Source: Rhodanobacter sp. B04
GTDB lineage: Bacteria > Pseudomonadota > Gammaproteobacteria > Xanthomonadales > Rhodanobacteraceae
Direction: 5' to 3'
Length of the DNA stretch: 64,000 nucleotides
Assembly: GCF_002001125.1 (NCBI RefSeq)
Contig: NZ_MUNV01000011.1
Location: forward strand, 124,001-188,000
Made by a program: the position numbers and the translations under genes. Under the pieces are notes generated by a model. That model worked only from the letters and a program-made list of their open reading frames with translations. It was not told where the DNA came from and searched no databases. Of this stretch, positions 20,924 to 31,385 are shown one piece after another (the first letter of the stretch is position 1; every line of letters begins with the position of its first letter).

Positions 20924-23761
20924 TTATTCTGCCGCGTGGTCGGTGCCGACCGGCGCGACCAGCGCCTGCTCGACGAGAGCTGCCTGTTCGGCAACATGGG
21001 TGTTGAGATGACCGGCAGCCGGTGCCGGCGAGCGCGCGCGCCCCGCGTAGGTAAGGCTGTGCTTGCTGCCGATGCAGGCCTGCAGGTGATGACGGATCTG
21101 GAACCAGGCGCCCTGGTTCATCGGCTCTTCCTGGCACCAGATCACTTCCCTGGCGGAAGGATACTTGTCCAGTTCGGCGGTGACCTCGGCACGCGGGAAC
21201 GGATAGAGCTGCTCGACGCGCACGATGGCGACGTCGGTCAGGCCGCGCTTGTCGGACTCCTCCAGCAGGTCGTAATAGACCTTGCCCGAGCACAGCACGA
21301 CGCGCTTGACCTTCTTCGCCGGCAATTCGCGATGCTCGCCGATCACCAGCTGGAAGCTGCCGTTGGCCAGCTCGTCCAGCGTGGATACGGCCAGCTTGTG
21401 GCGCAGCAGCGATTTCGGCGTCATCACGATCAGCGGCTTGCGCACCGGGCGCAGCATCTGCCGGCGGATCATGTGGAAATCCTGCGCCGGCGTGGTCGGC
21501 ACGCAGACCTGCATGTTGTCGAACGCGCACAGCTGCAGGAAGCGCTCCAGACGCGCGGAGGAATGCTCCGGGCCCTGGCCTTCGTAGCCGTGCGGCAGGA
21601 ACAGCGCCAGACCGCACAGGCGGTTCCACTTCGATTCGCCGGAGCTGATGAACTGGTCGATCACCACCTGGGCGCCGTTGGCGAAATCGCCGAACTGGGC
21701 TTCCCAGATGTGCAGCGTATCGGGATCGGTGGTGGCGTGGCCGTACTCGAACGCCATGACCGCTTCCTCGCTGAGCAGGGAATCGATCACTTCGACGTCG
21801 GCGCCTTCGCGCACCATCGCCAGCGGCATATAAGTGTGGCCGTCCTTCTGGTCGTGCAGCACGGCATGACGGTGGAAGAACGTGCCGCGGCCGGAATCCT
21901 GGCCGACCAGGCGCAGGTTGTGCTGCTGATCGATCAAGGTGGCGTAGGCCAGGTTCTCGGCGAAGCCCCAGTCGCCGGGCAGCTCGCCGGCGGCCATCTT
22001 GCGGCGGTCGTCGTAGATCTTCGCCACGCGCGCCTGCAGCACCAGATCCTTCGGCAGGTCGAGAATCGTGTTGGCCAGCTCGACCAGCTTCTGCTTCGGC
22101 ACGCCGGTGTCGACCTTGGTCGACAGCTTGCCGTTGTAGCGGGCCCAGTCGATATGGATGTCGCGTGCCGGCGCGGGATCCAGCTCGGTCATCGTGTCGC
22201 CGGTTTCCAGGCGGTCGCGATACGCCTCGAACTGCTTCTGGGCGTCGCCCTCGGCCAGCACGCCATCCTTCACCAGCTGCTGCTGGTAGAGGTCGCGCGT
22301 GGTCGGGCGGGCACGGATGATCTGGTACATCACCGGCTGGGTGGCGGCCGGCTCGTCGGCCTCGTTGTGGCCGTGGCGGCGGTAGCAGACCAGGTCGATC
22401 ACCACGTCCTTGCGGAACTGCTTGCGGAAATCGTAGGCGAGGCGGGTGACCGCGATCACCGCTTCCGGGTCGTCGCCGTTCACATGGAACACCGGCGCGT
22501 TGACCATCTTGGCCAGGTCGGTGCAGTACATGGTGGAGCGCGCGTCCTGCGGATTCGAGGTGGTGAAGCCGACCTGGTTGTTCACCACGATGTGCAGGCT
22601 GCCGCCGATCTTGAAGCCGCGGGCCTGCGACATGTTGAACAGTTCCATGTTCACGCCCTGGCCGGCCAGCGCGGCATCGCCGTGGATCACCACGGCCATC
22701 GACTGCGTGTGCAAGGTGTCGCGGCGGCGGGTCTGGCGCGCATGCACCGAACCGGTCACCACCGGGTTGACGATTTCCAGGTGCGACGGGTTGAACGCCA
22801 GCGCCACGTGCACGCCGCCCTTGGGCGTCTTGACGTCGGCGGAGAAGCCCATGTGGTACTTCACGTCGCCCGAATGCGCCGGGTCGTCGGGATGCTCGAA
22901 GCGGCCCTCGAATTCGTCGAACAGGGTCTTCGGCGGCTTGCCGAGGATGTTGACCAGCACGTTGAGGCGGCCGCGATGGGCCATGCCGATCACCAGCTCC
23001 TTGATGCCGTTGTCGCCGGCGGCGCGCACGACGTCGTCGATCATCGGGATCAGGCTGTCGCCACCTTCCAGCGAGAAGCGCTTCTGACCGACGTACTTGG
23101 TATGCAGGTAGCGCTCCAGGCCTTCGGCCGCGGTCAGGCCGTCCAGCACGCGCTGCTTGCCGGCCTTGTCCAGCGTGCTCTTGCCGGCAGCCTGTTCAAG
23201 CCGGCTGTAGATCCAGTGGCGCTGCTCATGGTTGCTGATGTGCATGAACTCGGCGCCGATCGTGCTGGCGTAGGTCTTCTGCAAACGGCTCAGCAGGTCG
23301 CCCAGCTTCAGGCGCTGGCCGTTGCCGGCATAGTTGCCGGTATCGAATTCGGTGTTCAGGTCGGCATCGGTCAGCCCGTGAAAGGCCAGGCCGAGATCCG
23401 GCGCCGGCATCTTCTCGGTGAGGCCGAGCGGATCGAGGTTGGCGGCCAGGTGGCCGCGCGAACGGTAGGCGGTGAGCAGGCGCAGCACGCCGGCCTGCTT
23501 GCGCGCGTGCTCGTCGCTCATCGGGGCGGCTGCGCCGTTGAGATGGCGCTGCTTCTGGGCGGCCTCGATACGTGCAATGGCCGCGGTGTGGGAGACATCT
23601 CCCGACTCGCGGCCCTTGAAGGTCTCAAAGTACTTGGCCCAATCGGCAGACACCGAGGAGGTGTCCGCCAGCCAGGCGTCATAAAGCGATTCGACGTAAT
23701 CGGCGTTGCCGCCAGCGAGTTGGGAGGACTCGAAGAACTCGCGGATCAGGTTTGTACTCAC
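20924..23761 (-). CDS. sucA: 2-oxoglutarate dehydrogenase E1
   Basis: The thiamine-diphosphate-dependent E1 decarboxylates 2-oxoglutarate in the TCA cycle. The 945-residue length is typical. Visible family blocks include the N-terminal E2-binding helix (MSTNLIREFFESSQLAG), GMAHRGRLNVL, the ThDP segment starting VIHGDAALAGQG and ending with NNQVGFTTS, RRHGHNEADEP, and the C-terminal YPFP and QEEPMNQGAW motifs. It heads the sucA-sucB-lpdA operon. An antisense reading frame of more than 1000 codons over this gene is a shadow. Confidence 0.98.
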   Translation of the reverse strand: MSTNLIREFFESSQLAGGNADYVESLYDAWLADTSSVSADWAKYFETFKGRESGDVSHTAAIARIEAAQKQRHLNGAAAPMSDEHARKQAGVLRLLTAYRSRGHLAANLDPLGLTEKMPAPDLGLAFHGLTDADLNTEFDTGNYAGNGQRLKLGDLLSRLQKTYASTIGAEFMHISNHEQRHWIYSRLEQAAGKSTLDKAGKQRVLDGLTAAEGLERYLHTKYVGQKRFSLEGGDSLIPMIDDVVRAAGDNGIKELVIGMAHRGRLNVLVNILGKPPKTLFDEFEGRFEHPDDPAHSGDVKYHMGFSADVKTPKGGVHVALAFNPSHLEIVNPVVTGSVHARQTRRRDTLHTQSMAVVIHGDAALAGQGVNMELFNMSQARGFKIGGSLHIVVNNQVGFTTSNPQDARSTMYCTDLAKMVNAPVFHVNGDDPEAVIAVTRLAYDFRKQFRKDVVIDLVCYRRHGHNEADEPAATQPVMYQIIRARPTTRDLYQQQLVKDGVLAEGDAQKQFEAYRDRLETGDTMTELDPAPARDIHIDWARYNGKLSTKVDTGVPKQKLVELANTILDLPKDLVLQARVAKIYDDRRKMAAGELPGDWGFAENLAYATLIDQQHNLRLVGQDSGRGTFFHRHAVLHDQKDGHTYMPLAMVREGADVEVIDSLLSEEAVMAFEYGHATTDPDTLHIWEAQFGDFANGAQVVIDQFISSGESKWNRLCGLALFLPHGYEGQGPEHSSARLERFLQLCAFDNMQVCVPTTPAQDFHMIRRQMLRPVRKPLIVMTPKSLLRHKLAVSTLDELANGSFQLVIGEHRELPAKKVKRVVLCSGKVYYDLLEESDKRGLTDVAIVRVEQLYPFPRAEVTAELDKYPSAREVIWCQEEPMNQGAWFQIRHHLQACIGSKHSLTYAGRARSPAPAAGHLNTHVAEQAALVEQALVAPVGTDHAAE

Positions 23762-24060
23762 GTCACCACCGGCAGGGAAGGGATGCTTGCAGCCATCCGT
23801 GTGAGCTGGGAAGTCGCGATGTTATGTCGGTTTTCAAGCCCGACCAACCGCTCACACGGACGACTGGGGAGAATCCGGTCAATTATAGCCTTGGCTTGCT
23901 GCGGCGCGACACCCCGAAAGCGGCAGGAAATGAGCTGTGGACAGGTGCCAGGCCGCCGTGATGCATCGCAGGCTCCGGTTTCATGCGCTTTGTCGCCGCG
24001 GCTGCCGACCCGGGATACATGGCTGGCGGCCAGCTGGGGTTCAGTCGCGAAAGGCGGTTG
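23762..24060 (-). promoter_or_regulatory. sucA upstream region with TATAAT -10
   Basis: This 299-nt gap has no convincing gene. On the minus strand a perfect TATAAT lies at 23887-23882, about 120 nt before the sucA start, with only a weak -35 (TGTCGC, 23911-23906, 18-nt spacing). The upstream half, toward the GNAT gene stop, is GC-rich with no clear terminator. The promoter assignment for sucABlpdA is inferred from the -10 match and position. Confidence 0.45.
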
Positions 24061-25011
24061 CTAGATATCCAGCGCCTGCAACATGCCTGCGCGCTCGGCA
24101 CGTTCCCATACTTCATCGAAGTGCTGTTGCAGCGCGGCCTGGGTGGCGCGGTCGTGAAGGGCTGCGCGGCCCTGGGCACGACCCGCCTCGGGCAGAAACA
24201 GATAGCCGCCGATGTCGTTGAGCAGGTACGCCGAGGCGTAGGCCAGGTCGGCTTCCTCCACCGGCATGCGGATCTGGATCATGCTGGGCAGGCGCTGCGC
24301 CAGCGCGATCATCCGGTGATCGTTGCGCAGGGCGGCCTCGGGGTCGTGCAGCAGGATGCGGATCTGCGCGCTGCGGCCGGAGATCGCGATGCGCCGCAGT
24401 TCGGCCAGCTCTTCCGTGCTGGCGTAGCTGTCGTTGCCGAGCTGCGGCAGGTAGATGGCCAGTCGATGTCGTGCCTCGCCAAGCAACCGTAATCGCGCGG
24501 CGGCGGTTTCGCTGCGTGTGGCGGCAGGCAATGCGCCTATGTCGCGCGCCGGTGTGATATCGAGGCTGCCGGCTGGCAGGGACAGGCGCATGCTCCGGTG
24601 CTGCAGCCCGGCGTCCTCGAATTCATCGCCATAGGCAACGAAGCCTTCGCGCTCGTAGAAGCCGAGTGCGCTGACCTGGGCATCCAGCGCCACATCCGGC
24701 CAGCCCTGGGCACGGGCGCGTCCAATCAGTTCGCGCAGCAAGGCCACGCCGACGCCTTGGCCGCGCCAGGCCTGCAGCACGGCCATGCGGCCGATCTTGT
24801 GCGCCGGCGTGAGCCGGCCACAGCCGATCGGCTGGCCACTTTCGTCACGGGCCAGTACGTGCCAGCAGTCCACATCGAGGCCGTCCCGCTCGCGTGCCTC
24901 GGGTACGCCTTGTTCCTGCACGAATACTGTGTGGCGCAAGTCGAGCAAGGCCGCGCGCTGTTCCTCGCGCGACCATTCGGCGATTTCGACGTGGAAGTTC
25001 TGCAGCTTCAT
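24061..25011 (-). CDS. GNAT acetyltransferase with a C-terminal extra domain
   Basis: A 316-residue protein. Residues 1-150 form a GNAT fold with an ElaA/YjcF-like pattern: RHTVFVQEQGVPEARE, the acetyl-CoA loop RGQGVGVALLRELI, and FYEREGFVAYGDEFEDAG. Residues about 160-316 form a second domain with LRLLGEARHRLAIYLPQL and IRILLHDPEAALRNDHRMIALAQRLPS, reminiscent of phospholipase-D-like folds but without an HKD motif. The family is common in Xanthomonadales and its substrate is unknown. It overlaps the upstream cupin gene by 4 nt (ATGA), so the pair is translationally coupled. Confidence 0.8.
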   Translation of the reverse strand: MKLQNFHVEIAEWSREEQRAALLDLRHTVFVQEQGVPEARERDGLDVDCWHVLARDESGQPIGCGRLTPAHKIGRMAVLQAWRGQGVGVALLRELIGRARAQGWPDVALDAQVSALGFYEREGFVAYGDEFEDAGLQHRSMRLSLPAGSLDITPARDIGALPAATRSETAAARLRLLGEARHRLAIYLPQLGNDSYASTEELAELRRIAISGRSAQIRILLHDPEAALRNDHRMIALAQRLPSMIQIRMPVEEADLAYASAYLLNDIGGYLFLPEAGRAQGRAALHDRATQAALQQHFDEVWERAERAGMLQALDI

Positions 25012-26201
25012 CGGCGGCGCGATTTTCTCGGCAGGAGATGACCGTCATTGACCAGTGCCAGCAGCAAGCCGCGTTCGGCAGCGCCTTGTTTGCCAGTGAG
25101 GCTGAGCGCGCGCTGCTCGCACAGCTGCTGTGCCAGTGCCGGCGTGGCCGGGTAGGCGTGGCCGCTGGCAAACAGCGTGCAACCGGACTTGCCCTGGCTC
25201 CAGGCCAGTCGCGACCACGGGTGGCGCAGCAACTTTGCACCGGCGGCGAGTTGTCTGGCCAGCGCATCCTCGCTCAGGGGCTTGTCGAGCGGCGCCGGCG
25301 TCTGTGCGTTGCGGTAGCGCGTGATGAAGCGGCCGAACCAGTCGCGCAGCATGTCGTCATGCAGTACGGCAGCAAACGGCAGCGCCGTCTTCAGGCGTTC
25401 GATCGCGGCGCGGTCGATCTCGCCGGTGGCCTTGGCCGGTTTCAGGTCCGGGTCGGCGTAGCGCAATTCTTCCGGCAGGTGCTCGGCGATGTGGTCGGCG
25501 AGGTCGCCGGTCAGTTCCGCCTGCGAGGGTGCACGCATGCCGATCGAGAACGTCATGCACGGACCGCCGAAGGCCACGCCGTCGTGCGGCACGCCCGGCG
25601 GCAGGTACAGCATGTCGCCCGGCTCCAGCAGCCATTCGTGGGTTGGCTCGAAGTGGGCGAGCTGCTTCAGCTCCACGTCGTGGCGGAACTCCTTCGGCGC
25701 CATCGGATCGTCGCTGATCGCCCAGTGGCGCTGGCCAAGCCCCTGCAGCAGGAATACGTCGTACTGGTCGACGTGCGCACCGACGCCACCGCCGGGTTCG
25801 GCGTAGGAGACCATGATGTCGTCGACGCGCCAGCTCGGCAGGAAGCCGAAGTGATCCAGCAGGCTCGCGACGTCCGCATCCCACTTGTCGACATCCTGCA
25901 CCAGCAGGGTCCAGTTGCTGTCGGGTGTGCTGGCGAAGTCGGCTTCGTTCAGCGGGCCCGGGTTGACGTGCCAGCGGTCGCGCTTCTCGTCGTGGATGAT
26001 CAGCCTGGCCAGCGCGCCATCCTCGCAGGCCAGGCCCGCCAGGTCGTCCGGCTGCAATGGCGGCTGGAAATCGGCGAATGCGCGACGGATCAGCAGGGGC
26101 CGTTTCTGCCAGTAGTCGCGCAGGAATCGGGCCGGGCTCATGCCCAGCGGATGCGCGGCGCTGCCGCGGACTTCAATCGGGAGTGGGTGGGCGAGGTTCA
26201 T
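25008..26201 (-). CDS. roxA: Cupin/JmjC-type ribosomal protein L16 arginine hydroxylase-like
   Basis: A 2-oxoglutarate/Fe(II) oxygenase of 397 residues like E. coli YcfD/RoxA, which hydroxylates an arginine in ribosomal protein L16. The iron ligands are His143 and Asp145 (GAHVDQYDVF) and His206 (PPGVPHDGVA). The segment QGLGQRHWAISDD and the C-terminal winged-helix-like dimerisation region also fit. The start at 26201 gives 20 residues before a second in-frame Met; either is possible. It is coupled to the GNAT gene by a 4-nt overlap, which suggests linked roles in protein modification, as an inference. Confidence 0.88.
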   Translation of the reverse strand: MNLAHPLPIEVRGSAAHPLGMSPARFLRDYWQKRPLLIRRAFADFQPPLQPDDLAGLACEDGALARLIIHDEKRDRWHVNPGPLNEADFASTPDSNWTLLVQDVDKWDADVASLLDHFGFLPSWRVDDIMVSYAEPGGGVGAHVDQYDVFLLQGLGQRHWAISDDPMAPKEFRHDVELKQLAHFEPTHEWLLEPGDMLYLPPGVPHDGVAFGGPCMTFSIGMRAPSQAELTGDLADHIAEHLPEELRYADPDLKPAKATGEIDRAAIERLKTALPFAAVLHDDMLRDWFGRFITRYRNAQTPAPLDKPLSEDALARQLAAGAKLLRHPWSRLAWSQGKSGCTLFASGHAYPATPALAQQLCEQRALSLTGKQGAAERGLLLALVNDGHLLPRKSRRR

Positions 26202-26240
26202 CCGCGCATTGTAGTGGCGGCCGTCGGGTTTGGATCGGCC

Positions 26241-27056
26241 TCAGCCGAACATGCGTACCGCGTTGTTGATGCCCAGCGCGAGTACGGCGAGGCCGGCCAG
26301 CAGGGTGGCTGCGCGAGGCGGGATGCGGCGGATGAACAACGCGCCGAACGGAGCGGCGAGCACGCCGCCGACGATCAGGCCGATGACGGCCAGCCCATGG
26401 CTGGTGCCGATGGTGAGCAGGAAGCTCATGCTGGCGGCGATGCTCACCACGCATTTGGCCAGGTGCACGCTGCCGATCACCACGCGCGGCGGCAGGCCGC
26501 GCGCAAGCAGGATGGTCACGGTCAGCGCGCTCCAGCCGCCACCGCCGATCGCGTCGACAAAGCCGGCGGCGAGCCCCATGGGCGCCGTACCGCGCGGTAC
26601 ATCCGTACGCTGCCCAGGCTGGTGGCTGCGGCGAAACAGCAGGAACAGGCCCATGCCGAGGAGATACGGTGTCAACGCGATGCGCATCCATTGCGGCGGC
26701 ACATTGACGGCGACCAGTACGCCGAGCAGCGAGCCCAGTACACCCGGTATCACCAGCGCAAGAAACAGCGGTCGCCGCACATTGCCGGCCATCAGGTGGC
26801 TGATGCCGGAGGCGCCGCAGGTAAAGGTCTCCGCGTAGTGCACGCTGGCGCTGGCGGCGACCGGCGGCATGCCCAGGCCCATCAGCAATCCGGCCGAGGT
26901 TACGCCGTAGGCCATGCCGAGGGCGCCGTCGATCAGCTGGGCGAAGGCGCCGACGGCAATGAAGGTGAGCAGTTCGATCAAGGCGGGCGGGTCTTCGGGG
27001 CGTCGCGAGAGAGTATCAGCCCTGCCGCGCAGTGCATAGAAATGAGTGACGGGCAT
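26241..27056 (-). CDS. TauE/SafE family sulfite or organosulfur permease
   Basis: An inner-membrane protein of up to 271 residues with about eight hydrophobic helices. The family repeats are recognisable as GALGMAYGVTSAGLLMGLGMPP and, in the second half, DAIGGGGWSALTV. TauE/SafE proteins export or import sulfite, sulfonates or related anions. The location beside the divergent cysJIH genes supports a role in sulfur handling, though the direction of transport is not known. The first 25 residues are hydrophilic and not typical. A TTG at 26981 (LIELLTFIAVG) could be the true start. Confidence 0.83.
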   Translation of the reverse strand: MPVTHFYALRGRADTLSRRPEDPPALIELLTFIAVGAFAQLIDGALGMAYGVTSAGLLMGLGMPPVAASASVHYAETFTCGASGISHLMAGNVRRPLFLALVIPGVLGSLLGVLVAVNVPPQWMRIALTPYLLGMGLFLLFRRSHQPGQRTDVPRGTAPMGLAAGFVDAIGGGGWSALTVTILLARGLPPRVVIGSVHLAKCVVSIAASMSFLLTIGTSHGLAVIGLIVGGVLAAPFGALFIRRIPPRAATLLAGLAVLALGINNAVRMFG

Positions 27057-27143
27057 AACGACATGTCAACATATGCTTTCCGGTAATTGTCGATAGTTAA
27101 TAATATGGACATAAAGACGTAAAGACGTCCAAAAGGAATGCAT
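27057..27143. promoter_or_regulatory. cysJ control region with motifs shared with the cysB/cysG region
   Basis: This AT-rich gap separates the divergent permease and cysJ. It holds ATGTCAACA (27063-27071), two adjacent TAAAGACG units (27112-27127) and AGACGTCCAA (27123-27132). ATGTCAACA recurs at 32588-32596, and AGACGTCCAA recurs as its reverse complement TTGGACGTCT at 32559-32568. The shared words are candidate sites for a CysB-family activator. AAGGA at 27133-27137 is the cysJ ribosome binding site. Confidence 0.5.
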
Positions 27144-28973
27144 GTGAGCGTCGCACTCAAATCGTCGTTGCCGGTCCCGGCGCTTGATGCGGGAAAGCTT
27201 GCCCAGCTCGTCAGCCTGACGGGCGGCCTGTCGACAGCGGAGCTTTACTGGGTTGCAGCATACAGCGCCGCCCTGGCAGCCGGGTCCCCGGTGCATGCGG
27301 GACGGGCCGTGGTCGCCGAGCCGCTCGTGGCATCGGTCGCTCGGGCCGGCGAGCGCCTGAGCATCGTCTACGGCAGCCAGACCGGCAATTCGCGGCGTGT
27401 GGCCGAGCAGTTGGCGAGCCGGGCCGAAGCGGCAGGGTTGACGGTGCGCCTGTTGCGTGCCGGCGCCTATCCGTCGCGGGAGCTGGCGCAGGAGCGCCAC
27501 CTGGTCGTGGTGATCAGCAGCCAGGGCGATGGCGATCCGCCGGACGATGCGATCGGCTTCATCGAGTTCGTCTCCGGCAAGCGTGCGCCCAGGCTGCCGC
27601 AGCTGAAGTTCGCCGTGCTGGGGCTGGGCGATTCGAGCTATCCGAAGTTCTGCGCGGTCAGCCGTGAGCTGGATGCGCGCCTGGTCGAGCTTGGCGCCAG
27701 TCGCTTCGCCGTGCTCGGCGAGGCCGACGTGGATTTTGATTCGGCCGCCGCCGAGTGGTCGGCGGGCGTGCTGGAGGCCGCGCGCGAGGCCTTGAGTGTG
27801 CCGCTCGCACCGGCGCGGCATGCCAGCCCGCTGCATGCGGTCAGTGCGCCGTTGCTGCATGCTCGCGACAACCCGTTTCCGGCCGCGGTCCTGGAAAACC
27901 AGCGCATCGTGTCGCGCGACAGTGAGCGCGAGGTGCGGCACATCGAGCTGTCGCTCGAAGGTTCCGGCCTGCGCTACGAACCCGGCGATGCCATCGGCGT
28001 GTGGCCGCAGAACTCACCGGTGCTGGTCGAGCAGTGGCTATCGGCGTTGAAGCTCGATGGCTTGCGCGAAATCGAGCACGAGGGACGCCGCCTGCCGCTG
28101 GCGCGCTGGCTCAGCCATGAACGTGAACTTACCCGCTTGACCCGGCCGCTGGTGGCGGCGCAAGCCGCCGCGACCCGGCATGCCGGCCTGCAGCGCGTGC
28201 TTGAGCCAGGGCAGCAGACTGCCTTCGCGGCCTTGCTGGAAAGCCATCAGCCGATCGACTTGTTGCGCGAATTTCCGGCGAACTGGGATGCCGCACAGCT
28301 GGTGGCCACACTGCGTCCGCTGACGCCGCGGCTGTATTCGATCGCCTCCAGCGCCAAACTGGTCGGTCACGACGAAGTTCATCTGACGGTTGGCGTGGTG
28401 GAGTACGCGGCACATGGGAGCGCCCACTATGGGGCCGCTTCGGCTTTCCTCGCGGGCGCGGGAGATGACGCGCGGGTACCGCTATTCGTCGAGTCGAACG
28501 AGCGCTTCCGGCTGCCTGCCGACAGCAGCCGCGACGTGATCATGATCGGCCCCGGCACCGGCATCGCGCCATTCCGCGCCTTCGTGCAGGAGCGCCAGGC
28601 GACGGCAGCCAGTGGCCGCAACTGGCTGTTCTTCGGCAACCGCCATTTCACGCAGGATTTCCTCTACCAGGTGGAATGGCAGGAGGCGCTGCGCAGCGGA
28701 GCATTGCAGCGCCTGGATCTGGCGTTTTCCCGCGATTCCGCTGCGAAAACCTATGTCCAGCAGCGCATCCGCGAAAACGGCCGCGAGTTGTACGCATGGC
28801 TGCGCGAAGGTGCCTATGTGTACGTCTGCGGGGACTCCGCGCACATGGCGAAAGATGTGCACACGGCGCTGCAGGACGTGGTCGCCATACACGGTGGCCT
28901 GTCCGCCGAGGAGGCCAGAGCCTGGCTTGCCGAGTTGCTGCAACAGGGCCGTTACGCCCGCGATGTCTACTGA
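27144..28973 (+). CDS. cysJ: Assimilatory sulfite reductase flavoprotein (alpha subunit)
   Basis: CysJ passes electrons from NADPH through FAD and FMN to the CysI hemoprotein. A flavodoxin-like FMN domain (about 72-215, [10 protein letters not shown]) is followed by the FAD domain ([11 protein letters not shown]) and the NADPH domain ([16 protein letters not shown] from 469). The C-terminus ends YARDVY, as in E. coli CysJ. I place the start at the GTG at 27144 (609 residues), because AAGGA at 27133-27137 is 6 nt before it. The ATG at 27138 lies immediately after that AAGGA and is a poorer choice. The stop lies within the beginning of cysI. Confidence 0.95.
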   Translation: MSVALKSSLPVPALDAGKLAQLVSLTGGLSTAELYWVAAYSAALAAGSPVHAGRAVVAEPLVASVARAGERLSIVYGSQTGNSRRVAEQLASRAEAAGLTVRLLRAGAYPSRELAQERHLVVVISSQGDGDPPDDAIGFIEFVSGKRAPRLPQLKFAVLGLGDSSYPKFCAVSRELDARLVELGASRFAVLGEADVDFDSAAAEWSAGVLEAAREALSVPLAPARHASPLHAVSAPLLHARDNPFPAAVLENQRIVSRDSEREVRHIELSLEGSGLRYEPGDAIGVWPQNSPVLVEQWLSALKLDGLREIEHEGRRLPLARWLSHERELTRLTRPLVAAQAAATRHAGLQRVLEPGQQTAFAALLESHQPIDLLREFPANWDAAQLVATLRPLTPRLYSIASSAKLVGHDEVHLTVGVVEYAAHGSAHYGAASAFLAGAGDDARVPLFVESNERFRLPADSSRDVIMIGPGTGIAPFRAFVQERQATAASGRNWLFFGNRHFTQDFLYQVEWQEALRSGALQRLDLAFSRDSAAKTYVQQRIRENGRELYAWLREGAYVYVCGDSAHMAKDVHTALQDVVAIHGGLSAEEARAWLAELLQQGRYARDVY

Positions 28974-30666
28974 TACGAGCCAGTCCATGTCTTCCCACCT
29001 CGAAACAATCAAGCAGGCAAGCCGCTTCCTGCGCGGCAGCATCGCCGAAGGGCTGGCCGACCCGGTCACCGGTGCGATCAGCGAGGACGACAACAAGCTG
29101 CTCAAGTTCCATGGCAGCTACCAGCAGGATGACCGCGACATCCGCGACGAACGTCGGCGCCAGAAGCTGGAGCCGGCGTATGCCTTCATGGTGCGCGCGC
29201 GCCTGCCCGGCGGGGTGATGACGACGGCGCAATGGCTGGCGTTCGACAAGATCGCCGCGGACTATGCCAGCAGCGGCCTGCGCATCACCACGCGGCAGAC
29301 CTTCCAGTGGCACGGCATCATCAAGCGCGACCTGAAGCCGACCATCGCGGCGATCGATGCGGCCATGGCCAGCACCATCGCCGCCTGCGGCGACGTCAAC
29401 CGCAACGTGGTGTGCAATGCCAATCCGGTCGAATCGCAGGCGCACGAGGAGGCGTATGCGTGGGCGGTGCGCCTGTCCGAGCATCTCAAGCCGAAGACCC
29501 GCGCCTATCACGAGCTCTGGCTCGACGGCGAAAAACTGGTCGGCGAAGAAGAAGTCGAGCCCCTGTATGGCCCGACCTACCTGCCGCGCAAGTTCAAGAT
29601 CGGGTTGGCGATCCCGCCGCTCAACGACATCGACGTGTTCGCCCAGGACCTGGGCCTGATCGCGATCGTCGAGGATGGCCGGCTGGTCGGCTTCAACGTG
29701 GCGATCGGCGGCGGCATGGGCGCCAGCCATGGCGACCCGTCGACCTATCCGCGGCTGGCCGATGTGATCGGCTTCGTGCCGCCGGAGCAATTGTTGGCAT
29801 TCGCCGAGACCGTGATCGCAGTGCAGCGCGACTGGGGCGATCGCGAGGAACGCAAGCATGCACGCCTGAAATACACCATCGACCGGCATGGGCTGGCTGC
29901 ATTCAAGGGCGAGCTGGAACGGCGCCTCGGTTTTGCGCTGCAGCCGGAGCGCGTGTTTCGTTTCGACCACAACGGCGATCGTTACGGCTGGATCGAAGGC
30001 CATGCCGGCCGCTGGCATCTGACCCTGCAGGTCGAGTCTGGCCGTCTGCTGGATACGGCGGCGCACACCTGGCTAAGCGGCATGCGCGAGCTGGCTGCGA
30101 TACATACGGGCGACATCCGCCTGACCTGCAACCAGAACCTGATCATCGCCAACGTGGCGGCGGCGGATCGTGCGGCCATCGACGCACTGGTCGCCCGTCA
30201 CGGCATGGACGGCTACCGCAAGCACAGCGCCATCCGGCAGCACGCGGTCGCCTGCGTGGCGTTGCCCACTTGCGGGCTGGCGATGGCCGAAAGCGAGCGC
30301 TATCTGCCGCTGCTGTTGCCGAAGCTGGAGTCATTGCTGGGTCGCCATGGGCTGATCGAGGAGCCGATCCTGCTGCGCCTGTCCGGCTGCCCGAATGGCT
30401 GCTCACGCCCGTACCTGGGCGAGGTCGCCCTGGTCGGACGCGCTCCTGGTCGTTACGACCTGCGCCTTGGCGCGGATTTCCGTGGCCAGCGGCTGAATCG
30501 GCTGTATCGGGAAAATGTCGACGAGGCGGCCCTGCTCGAAGTCCTCGATCAGCTGTTTGCCCGCTTTGCCGGTGAGCGCGCAGCGGGAGAACACTTCGGC
30601 GATTTCCTGCTGCGTGCCGCAGTCCTTGGTCAGCCGCGGCTGATTCCGCTCAAGGTCAACGCATGA
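28963..30666 (+). CDS. cysI: Assimilatory sulfite reductase hemoprotein (beta subunit)
   Basis: CysI carries siroheme coupled to a [4Fe-4S] cluster and reduces sulfite to sulfide by six electrons. With the ATG at 28963 the product has 567 residues, close to the 570 of E. coli CysI, and overlaps cysJ by 11 nt. A second ATG at 28987 is an alternative. The cluster ligands are Cys431 and Cys437 ([14 protein letters not shown]) and Cys476 and Cys480 ([14 protein letters not shown]). [13 protein letters not shown] near the N-terminus matches the family. Siroheme would come from cysG at 32.7 kb. Confidence 0.96.
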   Translation: MSTDTSQSMSSHLETIKQASRFLRGSIAEGLADPVTGAISEDDNKLLKFHGSYQQDDRDIRDERRRQKLEPAYAFMVRARLPGGVMTTAQWLAFDKIAADYASSGLRITTRQTFQWHGIIKRDLKPTIAAIDAAMASTIAACGDVNRNVVCNANPVESQAHEEAYAWAVRLSEHLKPKTRAYHELWLDGEKLVGEEEVEPLYGPTYLPRKFKIGLAIPPLNDIDVFAQDLGLIAIVEDGRLVGFNVAIGGGMGASHGDPSTYPRLADVIGFVPPEQLLAFAETVIAVQRDWGDREERKHARLKYTIDRHGLAAFKGELERRLGFALQPERVFRFDHNGDRYGWIEGHAGRWHLTLQVESGRLLDTAAHTWLSGMRELAAIHTGDIRLTCNQNLIIANVAAADRAAIDALVARHGMDGYRKHSAIRQHAVACVALPTCGLAMAESERYLPLLLPKLESLLGRHGLIEEPILLRLSGCPNGCSRPYLGEVALVGRAPGRYDLRLGADFRGQRLNRLYRENVDEAALLEVLDQLFARFAGERAAGEHFGDFLLRAAVLGQPRLIPLKVNA

Positions 30667-31385
30667 GCGCGATCGAATTACCGCGCAACCCGCGCGATCC
30701 GCACGCCTTGGCCAGGTTGAACGACTGGCTGGCTGGCCAGACGGCCGAGCAACGCGTGGCATGGGCGCTGCAACACACCCCTGGCAGGCACGCGCTGTCG
30801 TCGAGCTTCGGTGCGCAGGCCGCAGTCTCGCTGCATCTGCTGACGCGCCAGCAGCCGGACATACCGGTGATCCTGATCGATACCGGCTACCTGTTTGCCG
30901 AAACCTATCAATTCGTCGATACGCTGGCTGAGCGCCTTCAATTGAATCTTAAGGTCTACCGGCCGGTGATCGGGCGGGCCTGGGCCGAGGCCCGTTATGG
31001 GCGGTTGTGGGAGCAGGGCATCGAGGGCATCGAGCGCTACAACAGCATCCGCAAGGTGGAGCCGATGCAGCGTGCCCTGACGGACCTTGGCGTGCAGAGC
31101 TGGTTTGCCGGGCTGCGGCGCAGCCAGTCGAGGAGCCGGCAGGACATTCCCTTTGTCGAGTGGAATCGTGACCGTTGGAAATTCCATCCGATCGCCGACT
31201 GGAACGACCGCGACGTGGGCATGTATCTGCAGCGTCACGCCTTGCCTTATCACCCGTTATGGGAGCAGGGCTATGTCTCGATCGGCGATACCCATACCAC
31301 CCGTCGCTGGGAACCCGGCATGGAGGCGGAGGACACCCGTTTCTTCGGGCTGAAGCGTGAATGCGGGTTGCACGGCCCGGGTTGA
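30663..31385 (+). CDS. cysH: Phosphoadenosine phosphosulfate reductase
   Basis: CysH reduces PAPS to sulfite using thioredoxin. The 240-residue protein has the PP-loop-like [28 protein letters not shown], and the C-terminal catalytic KRECGLH with Cys234. It lacks the extra cysteine pairs that bind an iron-sulfur cluster in APS reductases, so PAPS is the expected substrate. That requires cysN, cysD and cysC elsewhere. The ATG overlaps the cysI stop by 4 nt. A short GCCCGGG/CCCGGGC stem spans the stop codon, and the convergent cysB-like gene ends 21 nt away. Confidence 0.95.
   Translation: MSAIELPRNPRDPHALARLNDWLAGQTAEQRVAWALQHTPGRHALSSSFGAQAAVSLHLLTRQQPDIPVILIDTGYLFAETYQFVDTLAERLQLNLKVYRPVIGRAWAEARYGRLWEQGIEGIERYNSIRKVEPMQRALTDLGVQSWFAGLRRSQSRSRQDIPFVEWNRDRWKFHPIADWNDRDVGMYLQRHALPYHPLWEQGYVSIGDTHTTRRWEPGMEAEDTRFFGLKRECGLHGPG

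Noticed and set aside
20915..24064. 1049-codon plus-strand frame over sucA
   Set aside because: Antisense shadow of a clear 2-oxoglutarate dehydrogenase gene; the translation has no recognisable domain.
30663..31385. APS reductase
   Set aside because: The extra cysteine pairs that bind an iron-sulfur cluster are absent; PAPS reductase fits better.
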